Part shown: positions 1 through 9,094 of the stretch, piece by piece
Position numbering within the stretch: the first letter of the stretch is position 1
Layout of the letters: each line of letters opens with the position of its first letter
Assembly (NCBI GenBank): GCA_002751075.1
Contig: NAOQ01000139.1
Location: forward strand, 63,133-75,781
Source of the DNA: Ichthyophonus hoferi
Taxonomy: Eukaryota > Opisthokonta > Ichthyosporea > Ichthyophonida > Ichthyophonidae
Direction of reading: 5' to 3'
DNA: 12,649 nucleotides
Program-made: the position numbers and the translations under genes
The notes under the pieces: generated by a model
What the model was told of the DNA's origin: nothing
Databases searched by the model: none
Seen by the model: the letters and a program-made list of their open reading frames with translations, nothing else

Positions 1-643
1 TGGGATTATAACTCTGGACTTCTTCTTTACTCGGATCGACTGTCCTATGTTTCTTGGTGTAAGAACAATCGGTTGTTTAATGATTTTGTCTTGGAAATAT
101 TTTTACTTTTTGACATAATCAAATAAACGATGATAACTTCTAGTACATAGAATTTATTATATAATTTTTCCAGTCCATGTATGAGACCTTACTTGGCGTT
201 ATATACTTGTCCGCCCATTGTACTGAAATCAGTCAGTCACCTTAATAAGATCTTCTTTTAAACAATATATATAAGATTGAAATATAAGCTTGTGCTTTGT
301 GCTCACTTTCTTACTAAGTAAACCCCTGATTTCCATAATGAGAACGAAGGGAAATATCCTAAAGGTTATGTCCACATATGGTAATGTCCCGACATTACAT
401 TAATAGATGGTTTTGATATAAAAGCCTGTGCCTTAAAAGCCTTTTTTAAAAATCTAATTGGTATTAATTTAAACATCTATTAATAATTGTTTACCACCAA
501 TCCAATGGTTACTCTGATTAATCCATTAATGTATATGAATACTAACCAATCATAAAGAGGTTAGTAACTCATTGACTCGTACAATTATTATCAATTAACT
601 TAATCTACATACTAGCTTATTTTTAACAACAGTTACTGCAGGA

Positions 644-777
644 AAACCATGTGTAATCCTTACTTAGTATAAGAGATAAAAATTTATAACCTAGTCTAAA
701 AACATATGTGACTATATAGTACTATAACTAAACCTATGAATAATCCTTACTTAGCATAAGACATATAAATATGTGAC
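644..777. repeat. Two-copy direct repeat, about 87-bp period
   Basis: TAATCCTTACTTAG followed by T or C and then ATAAGA occurs at 654-674 and again at 741-761, which is 20 of 21 bases shared at an offset of 87. The similarity extends left (AAACC, ATG, then TAATCC in both) and right (ATATGTGAC at about 704 and about 769), with small gaps. This is a diverged tandem duplication rather than a recent one. A weaker relative may lie near 4500-4560, where a similar order of ATAAGATA, CATATG and CATTATTC is seen. Confidence 0.7.
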
Positions 778-2522
778 ATGGCTGAAATTAATACATTATT
801 CTGTGGTATTGCAAGAGTTTTCTATTCTTTCCTTCAGACCTGGAAAGATTAGCCCTACTATTACCTATTGATAAATTATTACTAGATTAGTTTTTACTTA
901 TGGAAACAATAATACATGTAATCAAAGTATTACATATGCAAGCAAAACATTCCAATCACTATTTCATTAAAGATGTGAAGTAGTCGACTAACCATTGCTG
1001 TAGCACTTTGTTAAAAACCATGACCATCTGCAGTAGTTTTACTGACTTTTCCGCAGGCTTTGGGGTCTCCAATTAGTTTTTGATTCTTACCGGGAGAGCT
1101 GTTTTCTTCCAGGTTCTGGAGTGTCTCTCAATCCAGCTTATTAGGAAATAGCCAGTTCTTATCATAGTTCTTTTGCTGTTATAGCAGTATGTTGAGTCGC
1201 CCTTTTGTGGGTGTTACTTCATTTACCTTTATATATAATATCAGCCAGTGCATAAATAATATACTAGGATACTAACGTATCCCATTGGAGTACATGGTAG
1301 CTGTAATAGCTATTGTTTTGAATATATTCAATACTGTCAAAACAAAGATTTTGCTAAACAAATAAACCGTACAAACTATATGATCAGGTTTCAATGTACC
1401 CATACGCTTGTATGCTTAGATTTCACTTCAGCAAATCATGAATTGTTCTGCAATTCTAAATGATCGTAAATTAACACGATGACAGAATAGATTATTACGG
1501 ATTACATATTAACATCTAAAGTCGGGCAAAACAGAGACCTGTTTGCAACAAAAATTTGCGTCCTTCTTTATTAAGCTGCATATAGCATTAATATATATAT
1601 AATATTGATGTTTATTGATAAAATGTTATTGAGAAAATACACTCACCACCCGTTATCATATATGTTGCATGTTTAACAAGAAACTCTTTCTTAAGCTGAA
1701 CAGGCACAATTGGGGTTGCCCACTGTTCAATGAAGAAAAATATGTATCTTTTATGTATTTCATGTCACTAACGAATTTTAACTTACTTAAGATTTCATTC
1801 TATTAGCCTATTGGTGGATGATATTGACATCAAATTTTTGTTCAAAATTTAATCATTGTAAGCAAGCATAAATTATATTGGCTACAGGCTTATAATCATA
1901 TTAAAAGTTGAATAGTGTAAATTCATTAATATTTCCTTAATAATAACAAAAAATGTCACAATTATAGCATTATTGGCAATATTCTAGTTAGATATATGCA
2001 TGCCATTATATGTTTAGTAATAATCTAAAATATTAATTGATTATCGCATAGGCGTTTTTGTAATTCTAATTCATATTCTCTTCACTTTTATTTGAGTATT
2101 TCTATGCGTTATTATTATGATACCTATTGCTATTGTCTGAGGCTGGCTTAAACTCATCCATGTCCGTTGTTGGGTTATAGTTGTGATCCAAAAAAAAACA
2201 TCTTTTAAGTCATTATTTCTGTAAGTTCATCCGTTTATGTATTATTATATTGTGATTCAGTCATCAAATCAATACAGGGTGTTGATGGCATTAGCAAATC
2301 AATGGTCTGATTGATGGTTTCGTGGAGGTTACCAATATCTCTTGAAATGACTGTCTTCTTATGGATGATGAGTAAGTTCAAATCTGTGCCACTCTCTAGT
2401 AGATGTCCGATTCAGCCACTAAAACATTATTTTATTATTGTGGTGATGGTAAAACAAATAGCCTTGTAACTAGGTATATTATTGCAGCAAATGGATGACT
2501 AGAAAAATGTCGAGTCGCAACA

Positions 2523-2705
2523 TCATTGAAAAGTTAAAATAGTAATTACCAATGGGGTTACATAGAGTTGAAATTGTTTATAAGTAGTGGAATTATTTGA
2601 CAGAATATGCTGATTAGTATACAGATTTTGGATGATCAACTCATTGATCGTGTGGTAATTATTTTTCTCTCCAGTCAGTTCAATCCTCAAGGTGCCTGAT
2701 GACAT
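2523..2705 (-). CDS. Doubtful small open frame, unrecognised
   Basis: This is a 60-codon frame from an ATG in a fair start context (TTCACC-ATG). The first third (MSSGTLRIELTGEK) looks protein-like, with mixed charges and varied codons; the rest is Asn/Thr/Ile-rich. A second open stretch on the same strand just downstream (2235-2411, no Met at its head) also reads as a plausible peptide (containing RDIGNLHETINQTIDLL). A splice joining them cannot be argued firmly. I recognise no family. Frames of this length occur by chance here, so this is listed only so that it can be checked. Confidence 0.15.
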   Translation of the reverse strand: MSSGTLRIELTGEKNNYHTINELIIQNLYTNQHILSNNSTTYKQFQLYVTPLVITILTFQ

Positions 2706-2977
2706 GGTGAATGATTATATGCCTTTTTGACACCATTACTATATAAGAAATATCTTTTGTGAATGGGCCAGTAGTACTGATATTTCTTTTATTATCCAAT
2801 CATCATGCTATATATTAAATATGGCTACATGTACAGTATAGGTAAAGTAACTATATTCAAAATTATTTATTTAATTAATGTTGGGCCCCGAAGTCTTCTA
2901 TATCTAAAATACTATATTTAAAAAGTATAGGAAGGCTTAGGTTGAGACAAATTGGGGACACTTAATTCGGTAGTGAG

Positions 2978-3060
2978 ACCGAATAAAACTTGAACAATTT
3001 TTATCCTAAATTCTCTGTTCGCAACAGGCGGCTGTCATCCTGAACATGAGTGTGATAAAT
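2978..3060 (+). repeat. Dispersed diverged repeat, copy 1
   Basis: This stretch aligns in order with 5063-5142. Shared blocks are ACCGAA, AAA, CT, TTTTTA/CTTTTA, AATTCT, then GTT, C or T, GCAA, C or T, A, and GCGGCTGTCAT against GCGACTGCCAT, followed by an ATG-GTGT-ATAA block. Small gaps are needed. I do not recognise the family. It shows no terminal inverted repeats or target-site duplication that I can define, so the borders are approximate. Confidence 0.5.
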
Positions 3061-3244
3061 ATGATGAGGGTAAAATAGAATAAATGCTTATCAGCTTATC
3101 TTCCAATCGAGAGTTCGCAGTAGTTTAACTACCCTTTGATTCTGAGGCTTCGATTCTAAGTTGTTTCCCGTTAAGATTTATTAAGGGGGTCTCATTATCA
3201 TTATTCATAGACATTTTATCATTTTACCCTTGTAAATTGTTGTG

Positions 3245-3267
3245 ACTGCTACACTGGTAATAGCAGT
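3245..3267. repeat. Short inverted repeat (7-bp arms)
   Basis: ACTGCTA and TAGCAGT flank a 9-base spacer, so the arms pair perfectly. There is no T-run after it and no adjacent gene, so I assign no terminator or RNA role. Confidence 0.6.
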
Positions 3268-3367
3268 GTCTATAATCTTTAATTGGGTTTATTCCTGGAT
3301 GTTAGTTTACACTAGCAAGTATAATCTTCAACTGCATAAATAATCGTTATATTTTTTTAAACCAGCC

Positions 3368-3386
3368 CTTTCTGCATTGCAGAAAG
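3368..3386. repeat. Near-perfect palindrome CTTTCTGCA-T-TGCAGAAAG
   Basis: Nine-base arms are separated by one central T and pair perfectly. It lies in AT-rich non-coding DNA. It could form a small hairpin or be a dyad site for a dimeric DNA-binding protein, but no neighbouring gene gives it a role. Confidence 0.75.
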
Positions 3387-3689
3387 ACTTCTTTAGTACT
3401 CGGTTTTATCCGCACGAGGACTTCTTATTTGCAATTATATATAGATGCCAATAATCTAATTAAAAACATGTTGCCTTAAGTAATATAATTGTGCATATGA
3501 TTAGTTAAGACTCATTGGAATGCATGTAGTTAGATTTGCAGCATTGATTTACTAAGTTGCAGTCCTACACCTGCAAATGAGTGTAGATCTATAAATAGAT
3601 AAGCATAAAAAATAAAATACCTTTAGAAATACTTTTATGAAATACATAAGAAAGACAATAATAAACTAGTTGAAATAATCCTCCTGTTA

Positions 3690-3880
3690 CAGTGTGAACT
3701 CCATTGTACAGGGGACCAATCACACTTGCCAATCCTGATGCTTTGAAACCGAATATAATTACGGATGCATAGTACGAACACCTTGAGTTGGCCCATGATA
3801 GCAGTGACGTCATGTGGAAGGGACAAATCACACTTGTCAATTTGATGTGTTGATATTTTGACGTTTGAAATATAATAAAG
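3690..3880. repeat. Two-copy direct repeat, about 108-bp period
   Basis: GGGACCAATCACACTTGCC, continuing to GATG, at 3712-3740 recurs as GGGACAAATCACACTTGTC, continuing to GATG, at 3820-3847, with few mismatches and one gap. The match extends right (TTTGAAA followed by a TATAAT/TATAATAA block) and left (AGTG followed by a CATG/CATTGT block). An open frame of 83 codons on the - strand (3589-3840) spans the repeat. Its peptide carries the same internal duplication, so I treat that frame as a by-product of the repeat. Confidence 0.65.
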
Positions 3881-4089
3881 TATGGTTATCGGTGATAATA
3901 ATCAATTTATGGCATTAATTTCTACACAGGCTTGAATTGACAAATATAACATATATTAGGACAGGAAATTTAAAGACAACATAGCCAGCCAATTTGCAAA
4001 ACGTGTTTATTATGCAATAATGGTGCAAAAAATTGGTCATAGTCACAAACCCGCAATATATAAAAACACATGTTTCATTTATTTTGCAG

Positions 4090-4200
4090 GCTTCCTCGCC
4101 TCAATATATTAACTGTATCATACCACGTCCTTTCTGCGTGTTTGGGTTCATAACACTCTCAATTTTAGCCTGTGCAGTAATTCTTTCACTGAAGTGCAAG
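4090..4200 (+). CDS. Possible isolated exon with a hydrophobic segment
   Basis: A 111-nt open stretch (37 codons, phase 0) is bounded by a good acceptor (TTTATTTTGCAG) and a usable donor (AAG then GTGACA). The peptide begins ASSPQYIN and continues into a hydrophobic run of about 20 residues (FCVFGFITLSILACAVIL) ending in SLKCK, which looks like a membrane-spanning segment followed by a basic Cys-Lys stop-transfer tail. It is more GC-rich than its surroundings. No partner exons were found within several kilobases and I do not recognise the protein. The same frame stays open through the putative intron sequence on both sides, so chance openness is a real alternative. Confidence 0.2.
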
Positions 4201-4372
4201 GTGACAGTCAACTACTGCAAGCAGAAAATTATGATAAGAACTGTATAGCCTTTATGTCAGCTATCGTTTAATAGCTGTTTTAACTAATTCTACCTCTCTA
4301 ATCAGAGGGAGTAATAATTATAACTACTTTCAACAAGCAACCTAGAATTAAAAGAGAAATAAAAGCCTATAC

Positions 4373-4389
4373 CTGACGTCCCGCGTCAG
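4373..4389. repeat. GC-rich inverted repeat CTGACG-N5-CGTCAG
   Basis: Six-base perfect arms sit around TCCCG. Outer ACC/GGT bases extend the symmetry with a bulge. The left arm contains TGACGTC, close to a CRE/ATF half-site plus core. It stands out as a GC-rich island in AT-rich DNA, 1.3 kb upstream of the p23 start. Confidence 0.6.
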
Positions 4390-5062
4390 TAGGTCTATTT
4401 ATACTTTATTTACGTACGCATGGCAAACGCGTTAGCACTTAAGTTAGATTGAAGGCCCTTAATCAAATCAGTAAATCAAGATCCTATAAGAAGCCTAGTA
4501 ATTAATCGGTCTTCCCTATAAGATAAACTCAACATATGACACATTATTCGGTATACTACAGAATCAAGAGGGCCTATTCTGTCTCAAAGAGAGCCTTTTT
4601 TATACCTTTTCAATATAATATTCTGTATGGAGACCATTGTAGAGTATGATCATCAATCAATTAAAACTATTGGTAGCCTGGAATTAGTTTAGAGACATAA
4701 CTATAATCAATTTCCCTATGCTATAAATGTAGCTATACTAGACAACAATAACAAAATGAAAAGTTACACTACTGACTCTTCAAATACCATTTATTAGAAT
4801 ATCTAGCTAGCAAATCAAAGTGCTTGACAATGGGAAGAGATCATCATACTGAAAAATGTGTCAAAAACAGCCCCATACACAACATGGGTGAAAAACAGTT
4901 ATAGTGCAAATTAATTAAGTACTTAATAATAGACAATTAGTAATCTTTTTAAAATTAATTAACACAAATAACCAAGTAGTCGATATAATATGTTATATTT
5001 AGACATTATAAAAGGATTCTGTCTGTTACAGGACTCGCCTTTTGTTTTTCTTCAGTTATAAT

Positions 5063-5142
5063 ACCGAACAAAGCTCTTTTGCTTTTAGTCAATTCTTGGT
5101 TTGCAATAGCGACTGCCATTCACAATGGGTGTTAATAACTTC
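5063..5142 (+). repeat. Dispersed diverged repeat, copy 2
   Basis: This is the best partner of 2978-3060, in the same orientation. A third, weaker relative is at about 1167-1260, sharing CTTTTGCT-TTA, a TCGCC/GACTGCC-like core, TGGGTGTTA, ACTTCA, ATAATATCA and TAAATAA in the same order. A fourth, weaker still, is at about 1-75 (CGACTGTCC, then TTGGTGTAAGAAC). The sharing of block order across several kilobases suggests an old non-autonomous repeat family, not a gene. Confidence 0.45.
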
Positions 5143-5448
5143 AACACAATAATATCATAAATAAACAGGCTGAAATTCGCCATACCGTTAAAAGTCATAC
5201 GTTCTTTTAAAATTCATATTAGGGTTCACGGTTTAATTGAAAACATTTTTTAAGAATTTACATAAGCTTTTACGTTTGCTTGTTAATGTTAACATAACAG
5301 ATCAGTATAGATGGATAGACATCTTGAATAGTTCAGTTTAATATAGATCTGCAATCACTGCATTACATGAACATCAAAAGAATTTATTTATTAGTAGGTT
5401 TAGGTAGTGTTAAAATAGTGGTGCGAGCTTACCTACGAAGCATTTGGT

Positions 5449-5640
5449 GAATTCGCGAATTCCGAGTCACGTGCAAATCACTAATTTGCGCCATTTTACA
5501 TTTTAATTTAAATCCATCTTTTTATGGATGATAAAAATATATAAATACATTATAATATAATAGACGTATAATATACAGAAATAACTTTAAAATCCTTTTA
5601 ATATTTAGGCAGTACGTCATCCTCCAATTCGGATGGGATG
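5449..5640 (+). promoter_or_regulatory. Probable upstream regulatory region of p23
   Basis: Several sites cluster within 280 bp of the p23 ATG. They are a perfect 14-bp palindrome GAATTCGCGAATTC (5449-5462), an E-box CACGTG inside TCACGTG (5468-5473), an inverted repeat GCAAAT-N5-ATTTGC (5473-5489), a TATA-like TATATAAATA (5538-5547), a CRE-like TACGTCAT (5613-5620) and a CCAAT box (5624-5628). CCAAT and CRE sites about 100 bp before a start codon are a common housekeeping-promoter arrangement. I looked for a canonical heat-shock element (alternating nGAAn and nTTCn) and did not find one. The transcription start is not visible. Confidence 0.45.
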
Positions 5641-5726
5641 GGATCAATTGTAAATCGATTCAGTATTAGAATAGAATCCGTTTTTATTAGTGTTTTACTA
5701 TTTTATTTATCTTTTCCTTTGACAAA

Positions 5727-7043
5727 ATGGCTAGGTATGGTCATTTTTCTGAGACCTTTAAATATAGTTAATACAGCCTTAGTTGCAACAACCTCTCTTT
5801 CTTAGTTTGTTTCATAAAAATATTAACAATGCCAATGTATCCATCCTCTCCTCTCTCACACCTATCCTACATAATATTTATTCAAGTGACATGTACTGAT
5901 TTCTTTCTTTCTTTCTAACCTATTTACAGCCTTGCTCCTCCTACCACCTGGGCCCAAAGAAAAGACATTGTCTTTGTTACCTTTGACATCAGTGGAATGA
6001 CCTCTGAGAAGGTTACCATAGAGGCCAACAAGGTGTCTTTTGTAGGACAGAGCCCCAAGGGAGAATACTCTCTCGACATTGTCCTGTTCGAGGAAGTTGT
6101 TCCTGAGGTATGGGTTGAAAAGTTGTTATGTAGTCATTTTTATTTATGTGTGGAACTCTTGTTGTGCTTAGTACAACTAGGAATGATTTTGATGTTGCTT
6201 GTTTGATCAGGTGAATACTTATGTTGACTTGCCTGTTTGTCGTCTGTACTTCTTTTTTTTCTAATGTGGATTGATATAGACCATTGTTGTACGTATTGAC
6301 CTACTTGTATATGCATGTGCCTTACCTCACCTTTTTGCAGTGCTCATCCTGGTCATATACAGCTATTTAAACTATATCATCCCTCACTTTTATGTCTATA
6401 CCCTTTGTTTTAATGCTCACATGTTTTATAGTATTAGGGTTCCATATCTTCTTTCCTCTGTTCATATCGCTTTCTTTTTCTAGTGTTTGCCTTCTCCCCT
6501 TCCACCCATAAACACCTAATATATTCCTTTCCCCTTGTAGAAATGCAAGCAGCACAAGACTGGCCGTTGGTTAGAGGTTGTTCTCACCAAGAAGGAAGAG
6601 GGTCCCTTCTGGCCTCGCCTCTTAAAGGAAAAGACCAAGACACACTGGCTGAAGGTAATTTAAGCTCTGTTAAAAATTACTACACGCGGTTGTGGTTGTG
6701 TTTGTATTATTGGCTATGGTGTTTATGTATGCAGGGAGTGAGCGATACAGTAGATATATTACACCCTATCCTACTATGATATTCGGTGATATGATTTAGT
6801 TGGCTTGCTTTTGTTTTGTTGCTGAGATTAATATATGGACACTTCCCTCAACCACTTGGTCAATCTTTAATATATAATATATTAAAAGCACTTATTGATT
6901 GGTTACAATAAAAATTGTATCTATGTAGTTGGCCAATTAGGGGGTAGGACTGGATTGACATGTGATTTTTCTCAGGTGGACTTCAATAAGTGGGTTGATG
7001 AAGATGAGGAAGAGGAGGAGGTACCCAATGATATGGGCGCTCA

Positions 7044-7076
<33 letters not shown>

Positions 7077-8224
7077 AATGGGCGGCATGGGTGGAATGGG
7101 CGGAATGGGTGGAATGGGCGGAATGGGTGGCATGGATATTCAATCTGTAAGTGCTTATTCTAGCTGCTTGATTGGCTCATAGTGTTGCTGATTTTTCTTA
7201 TTGGATGGTTTTATACGGTAGTGTAATATTGTTTTGGCGCTTTTTCGTTGGTTTCTAACTTTATCCATTGTATAATGCCATGCCGTTTGCTTATCTTCAT
7301 TGGTATATTTTACAGAAAGTCGCACTATATAACCACTAATCATACATTCAATCACAACAGATGATGTCTCAGATGGGAGGTATGGGAGGTATGGGAGGTA
7401 TGGGTGGTATGGGTGGTGACAGCCCCGACTTTGCCAGTATGATGAAGGGAGGAGCCGGAGGAATGGTAAGGGAGAGTCCATTGATGTTGTTGTGTTTTTT
7501 CCTTTTTTGAACTATAGTGTAATATAATAGAATATAATGTAATATAAACATATCTTTTGTTGTTCATTATCTTTCATTGCTCCAATGTATACCAATTCTA
7601 TCTCCTTATTATTGTATTTTTATTTATTTGGTATACCTCTATCTATATCTATGCCATCTTTTTCCTGCTATATATCTAAATGTTTGCGATGTTGACTTGA
7701 ATTAGAGCTTTAAATTTTACATTCCTTTGAATCTTTGTAGCTATGATGAATTAGTTTTTAACCTTCCCACCCTTACCTATTAACCAATAGGAGGAACACG
7801 ATGACGAGTCGGATGACGAGGAGGGTATGTAGTACAGGCACAATTCACTTTCTCTTTTATGTATACCTTATTTGCCAAACGTATCTAAATATTTTAAATC
7901 TATTATAACACTAGAATATAAACACCAACTACACAGTGTAGGTAGTTAGTTTTTCATGTAGTTGTTTTAACCTATCACATGTTATATAGCTCTTCTCTTA
8001 TTGGTTTATATACTTGCATTAGGATCCTAGATCAATTCATCCACTCCTTTTACATCTAATCATCTTGTTTCTTTATATCCTCTATTCATGTTTATTCTAA
8101 TGCCATAAAACATATCAGTCGATATTATCAGCCCATTATCATGCAGTCAATGTGATGTATCCAATCATATCTCTTACCCTACTACCCTCTCTCCCAAGCA
8201 GATGTCCCTGAACTCAAGGAATAA
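5727..8224 (+). CDS. Hsp90 co-chaperone p23 (prostaglandin E synthase 3), complete, 7 coding exons
   Basis: Coding exons are 5727-5734, 5930-6107, 6541-6654, 6976-7146, 7361-7465, 7791-7824 and 8202-8224 (633 nt, 210 residues). Introns are GT-AG with phases 2, 0, 0, 0, 0, 1. The start is ATGGCTAG in an ACAAAATGG context; its last two bases join C at 5930 to make Ser3, and no better start fits the phase. Residues 1 to about 110 are a CS domain (MASLAPPTTWAQRKDIVFV at the head), with the family motif WPRL at 86-89 and VDFNKW at 101-106, close to VDFNNW of human p23. A run of acidic residues follows, then ten GGM units (124-153), a second GGM block (162-176), DSPDFASMM, and an acidic tail ending DVPELKE. 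p23 binds the ATP-bound N-domain of Hsp90 and stabilises client complexes in the cytosol; the vertebrate protein also has a reported PGE synthase activity. It is about 50 residues longer than human p23 (160), owing to the GGM region. The identification is firm. Confidence 0.95.
7045..7134 (+). repeat. In-frame 9-bp minisatellite: ten Gly-Gly-Met units in p23
   Basis: Ten consecutive nine-base units GGN-GGN-ATG encode (GGM)x10. Glycine codons vary (GGC, GGA, GGT), and the later units show an 18-base higher-order alternation (GGTGGAATG with GGCGGAATG). Exon 5 (7376-7417) carries a second, shorter set written with GGA/GGT codons, so the two blocks probably expanded separately. Gly/Met-rich linkers between the CS domain and the acidic tail are known in some plant p23 proteins. 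Each ATG-GG junction also makes a GGG triplet at 9-base spacing. Confidence 0.9.
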
Positions 8225-8239
8225 ACAACTAAAAATAAA
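8220..8239 (+). terminator. p23 polyadenylation signals overlapping the stop codon
   Basis: AATAAA at 8220-8225 contains the TAA stop (8222-8224). A second AATAAA lies at 8234-8239. If either is used, the 3' UTR would be only about 20-45 nt. No other strong signal follows closely. Cleavage position is not visible. Confidence 0.55.
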
Positions 8240-9094
8240 AGCTAAAATCGATGATTAATTGTACGATAAACCAATGACTGTATGCTATTATTATTTGCAT
8301 TCACACTGGAGCATTAGATATATGTAGCATAGTATCTCAAAGGTACTGATTGGTTCACTGTCATGGTATGTACAAGCAGTCATTTGTGTATTCCAAGATC
8401 CAGTAATCCTATTCTTGTTGGCATGGTAACAATAATTTATTCTACACTCGACCGTTGAAAGAATCCGATACTAAATGCGATTGTTTTAATGACTGGGTTC
8501 GTCCATTTCCACAACATATAGGCTTTAAACAGTGAACCACGTGTAATACCAGGTCATTTTTCGTAAAAAAAACATTGGATAGACCATTTAATACAAGCCC
8601 ATGTATTCAACTTCATTTTTTAAGTTTCCATTGGCGCCTTTGCAACCAATCCCCAGCGCTATTTGTCAGCCCAATTAAGAAAAGCATGTGCATTCTTCAA
8701 TTAAAAGATTGGGTGATAATTGGTTTTATAAACTAGTTACCATCTAACCAATCTCCAGTATTTAATGTAGGGTTTGGCACAATTTATCACAGCCAATGGG
8801 GTACTGTGGTAAAATCACCAATCCAATCTTTATCTTGCCCATCTCAACCAATTAATATTGGTTAGTTTATATAGTACAAAAGAACGGCTTATATATATAT
8901 TTAAAGATATATCCTGACCAACCAATGACCAGGTATACTATTACGACGTAATGCGATATTTCGCGTCATGTTACCAGACCATGTTTTAAGAAATGGCTTA
9001 TATTCCCACGGAACACTATCTCCCCAACATACCTTTATAATAAATACTAGTGAGAGAAGGTTGCCAAGAAAAAAAGCACGTTAATATGTATATA
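8225..9094. other. Gap between convergent genes, no gene seen
   Basis: This lies between the 3' end of p23 and the likely 3' end of the kinase transcript. No exon or RNA gene is recognised. Its main content is a dense run of CCAAT/ATTGG pentamers (8574-8926, listed separately), an E-box-like CCACGTGT near 8537 and a small inverted repeat GCGA-TATT-TCGC near 8952-8963. Confidence 0.6.
8574..8926. repeat. CCAAT/ATTGG cluster
   Basis: Thirteen copies of CCAAT or ATTGG occur in 353 bp, at 8574, 8630, 8646, 8671, 8708, 8719, 8748, 8793, 8818, 8823, 8848, 8857 and 8922. About 0.7 would be expected on both strands at roughly one-third GC. Both orientations occur. Several have extended flanks (AACCAAT or ATTGGTT). 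The tandem CCAATCCAAT at 8818-8827 is also seen at 497-506. CCAAT is the NF-Y core in animals, yet this is a 3'-3' gap with no obvious promoter, so the role is unknown. Confidence 0.8.

Larger units (their letters stand above)
1..5448. other. AT-rich region without a confident gene
   Basis: I read both strands and found no exon chain that I recognise. The stretch is strongly AT-rich with frequent stops in all frames. What it does hold is diverged repeats (listed separately), several perfect short inverted repeats, and a few open stretches of 40-80 codons that look no better than chance in DNA of this composition. It lies upstream of the p23 gene and could be intergenic, or a long intron of a gene lying to the left. 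A TATA-like TATAAAAG at about 420 has no convincing gene after it. Confidence 0.6.

Noticed and set aside
1073-1213. A 46-codon open stretch on the - strand with a GTAAGA donor-like site
   Set aside because: No start codon at its head, no recognisable protein, and it overlaps a member of the dispersed repeat family.
2696-2702. CTGATGA, the first core box of a hammerhead ribozyme
   Set aside because: No GAAA box or pairing stems at the right distance were found.
3017-3060. Cys-containing short exon-like stretch (GCHPEHEC) after an AACAG acceptor
   Set aside because: Only about 15 codons, no partner exons, and it coincides with the dispersed repeat copy at 2978-3060.
6937-7150. Open frames rich in His-Ala-Ser or Trp-Ala over the p23 GGM repeat, both strands
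   Set aside because: They are other-frame readings of the nine-base minisatellite, which keeps every frame open.
7155-7567. Pro-Ile/His-Thr-Ser repeats on the - strand across exon 5 of p23
   Set aside because: These are antisense readings of the second GGM block plus flanking intron.
8480-8510. GGGTTCGTCC resembling a tRNA T-arm
   Set aside because: No A-box or cloverleaf could be built around it.
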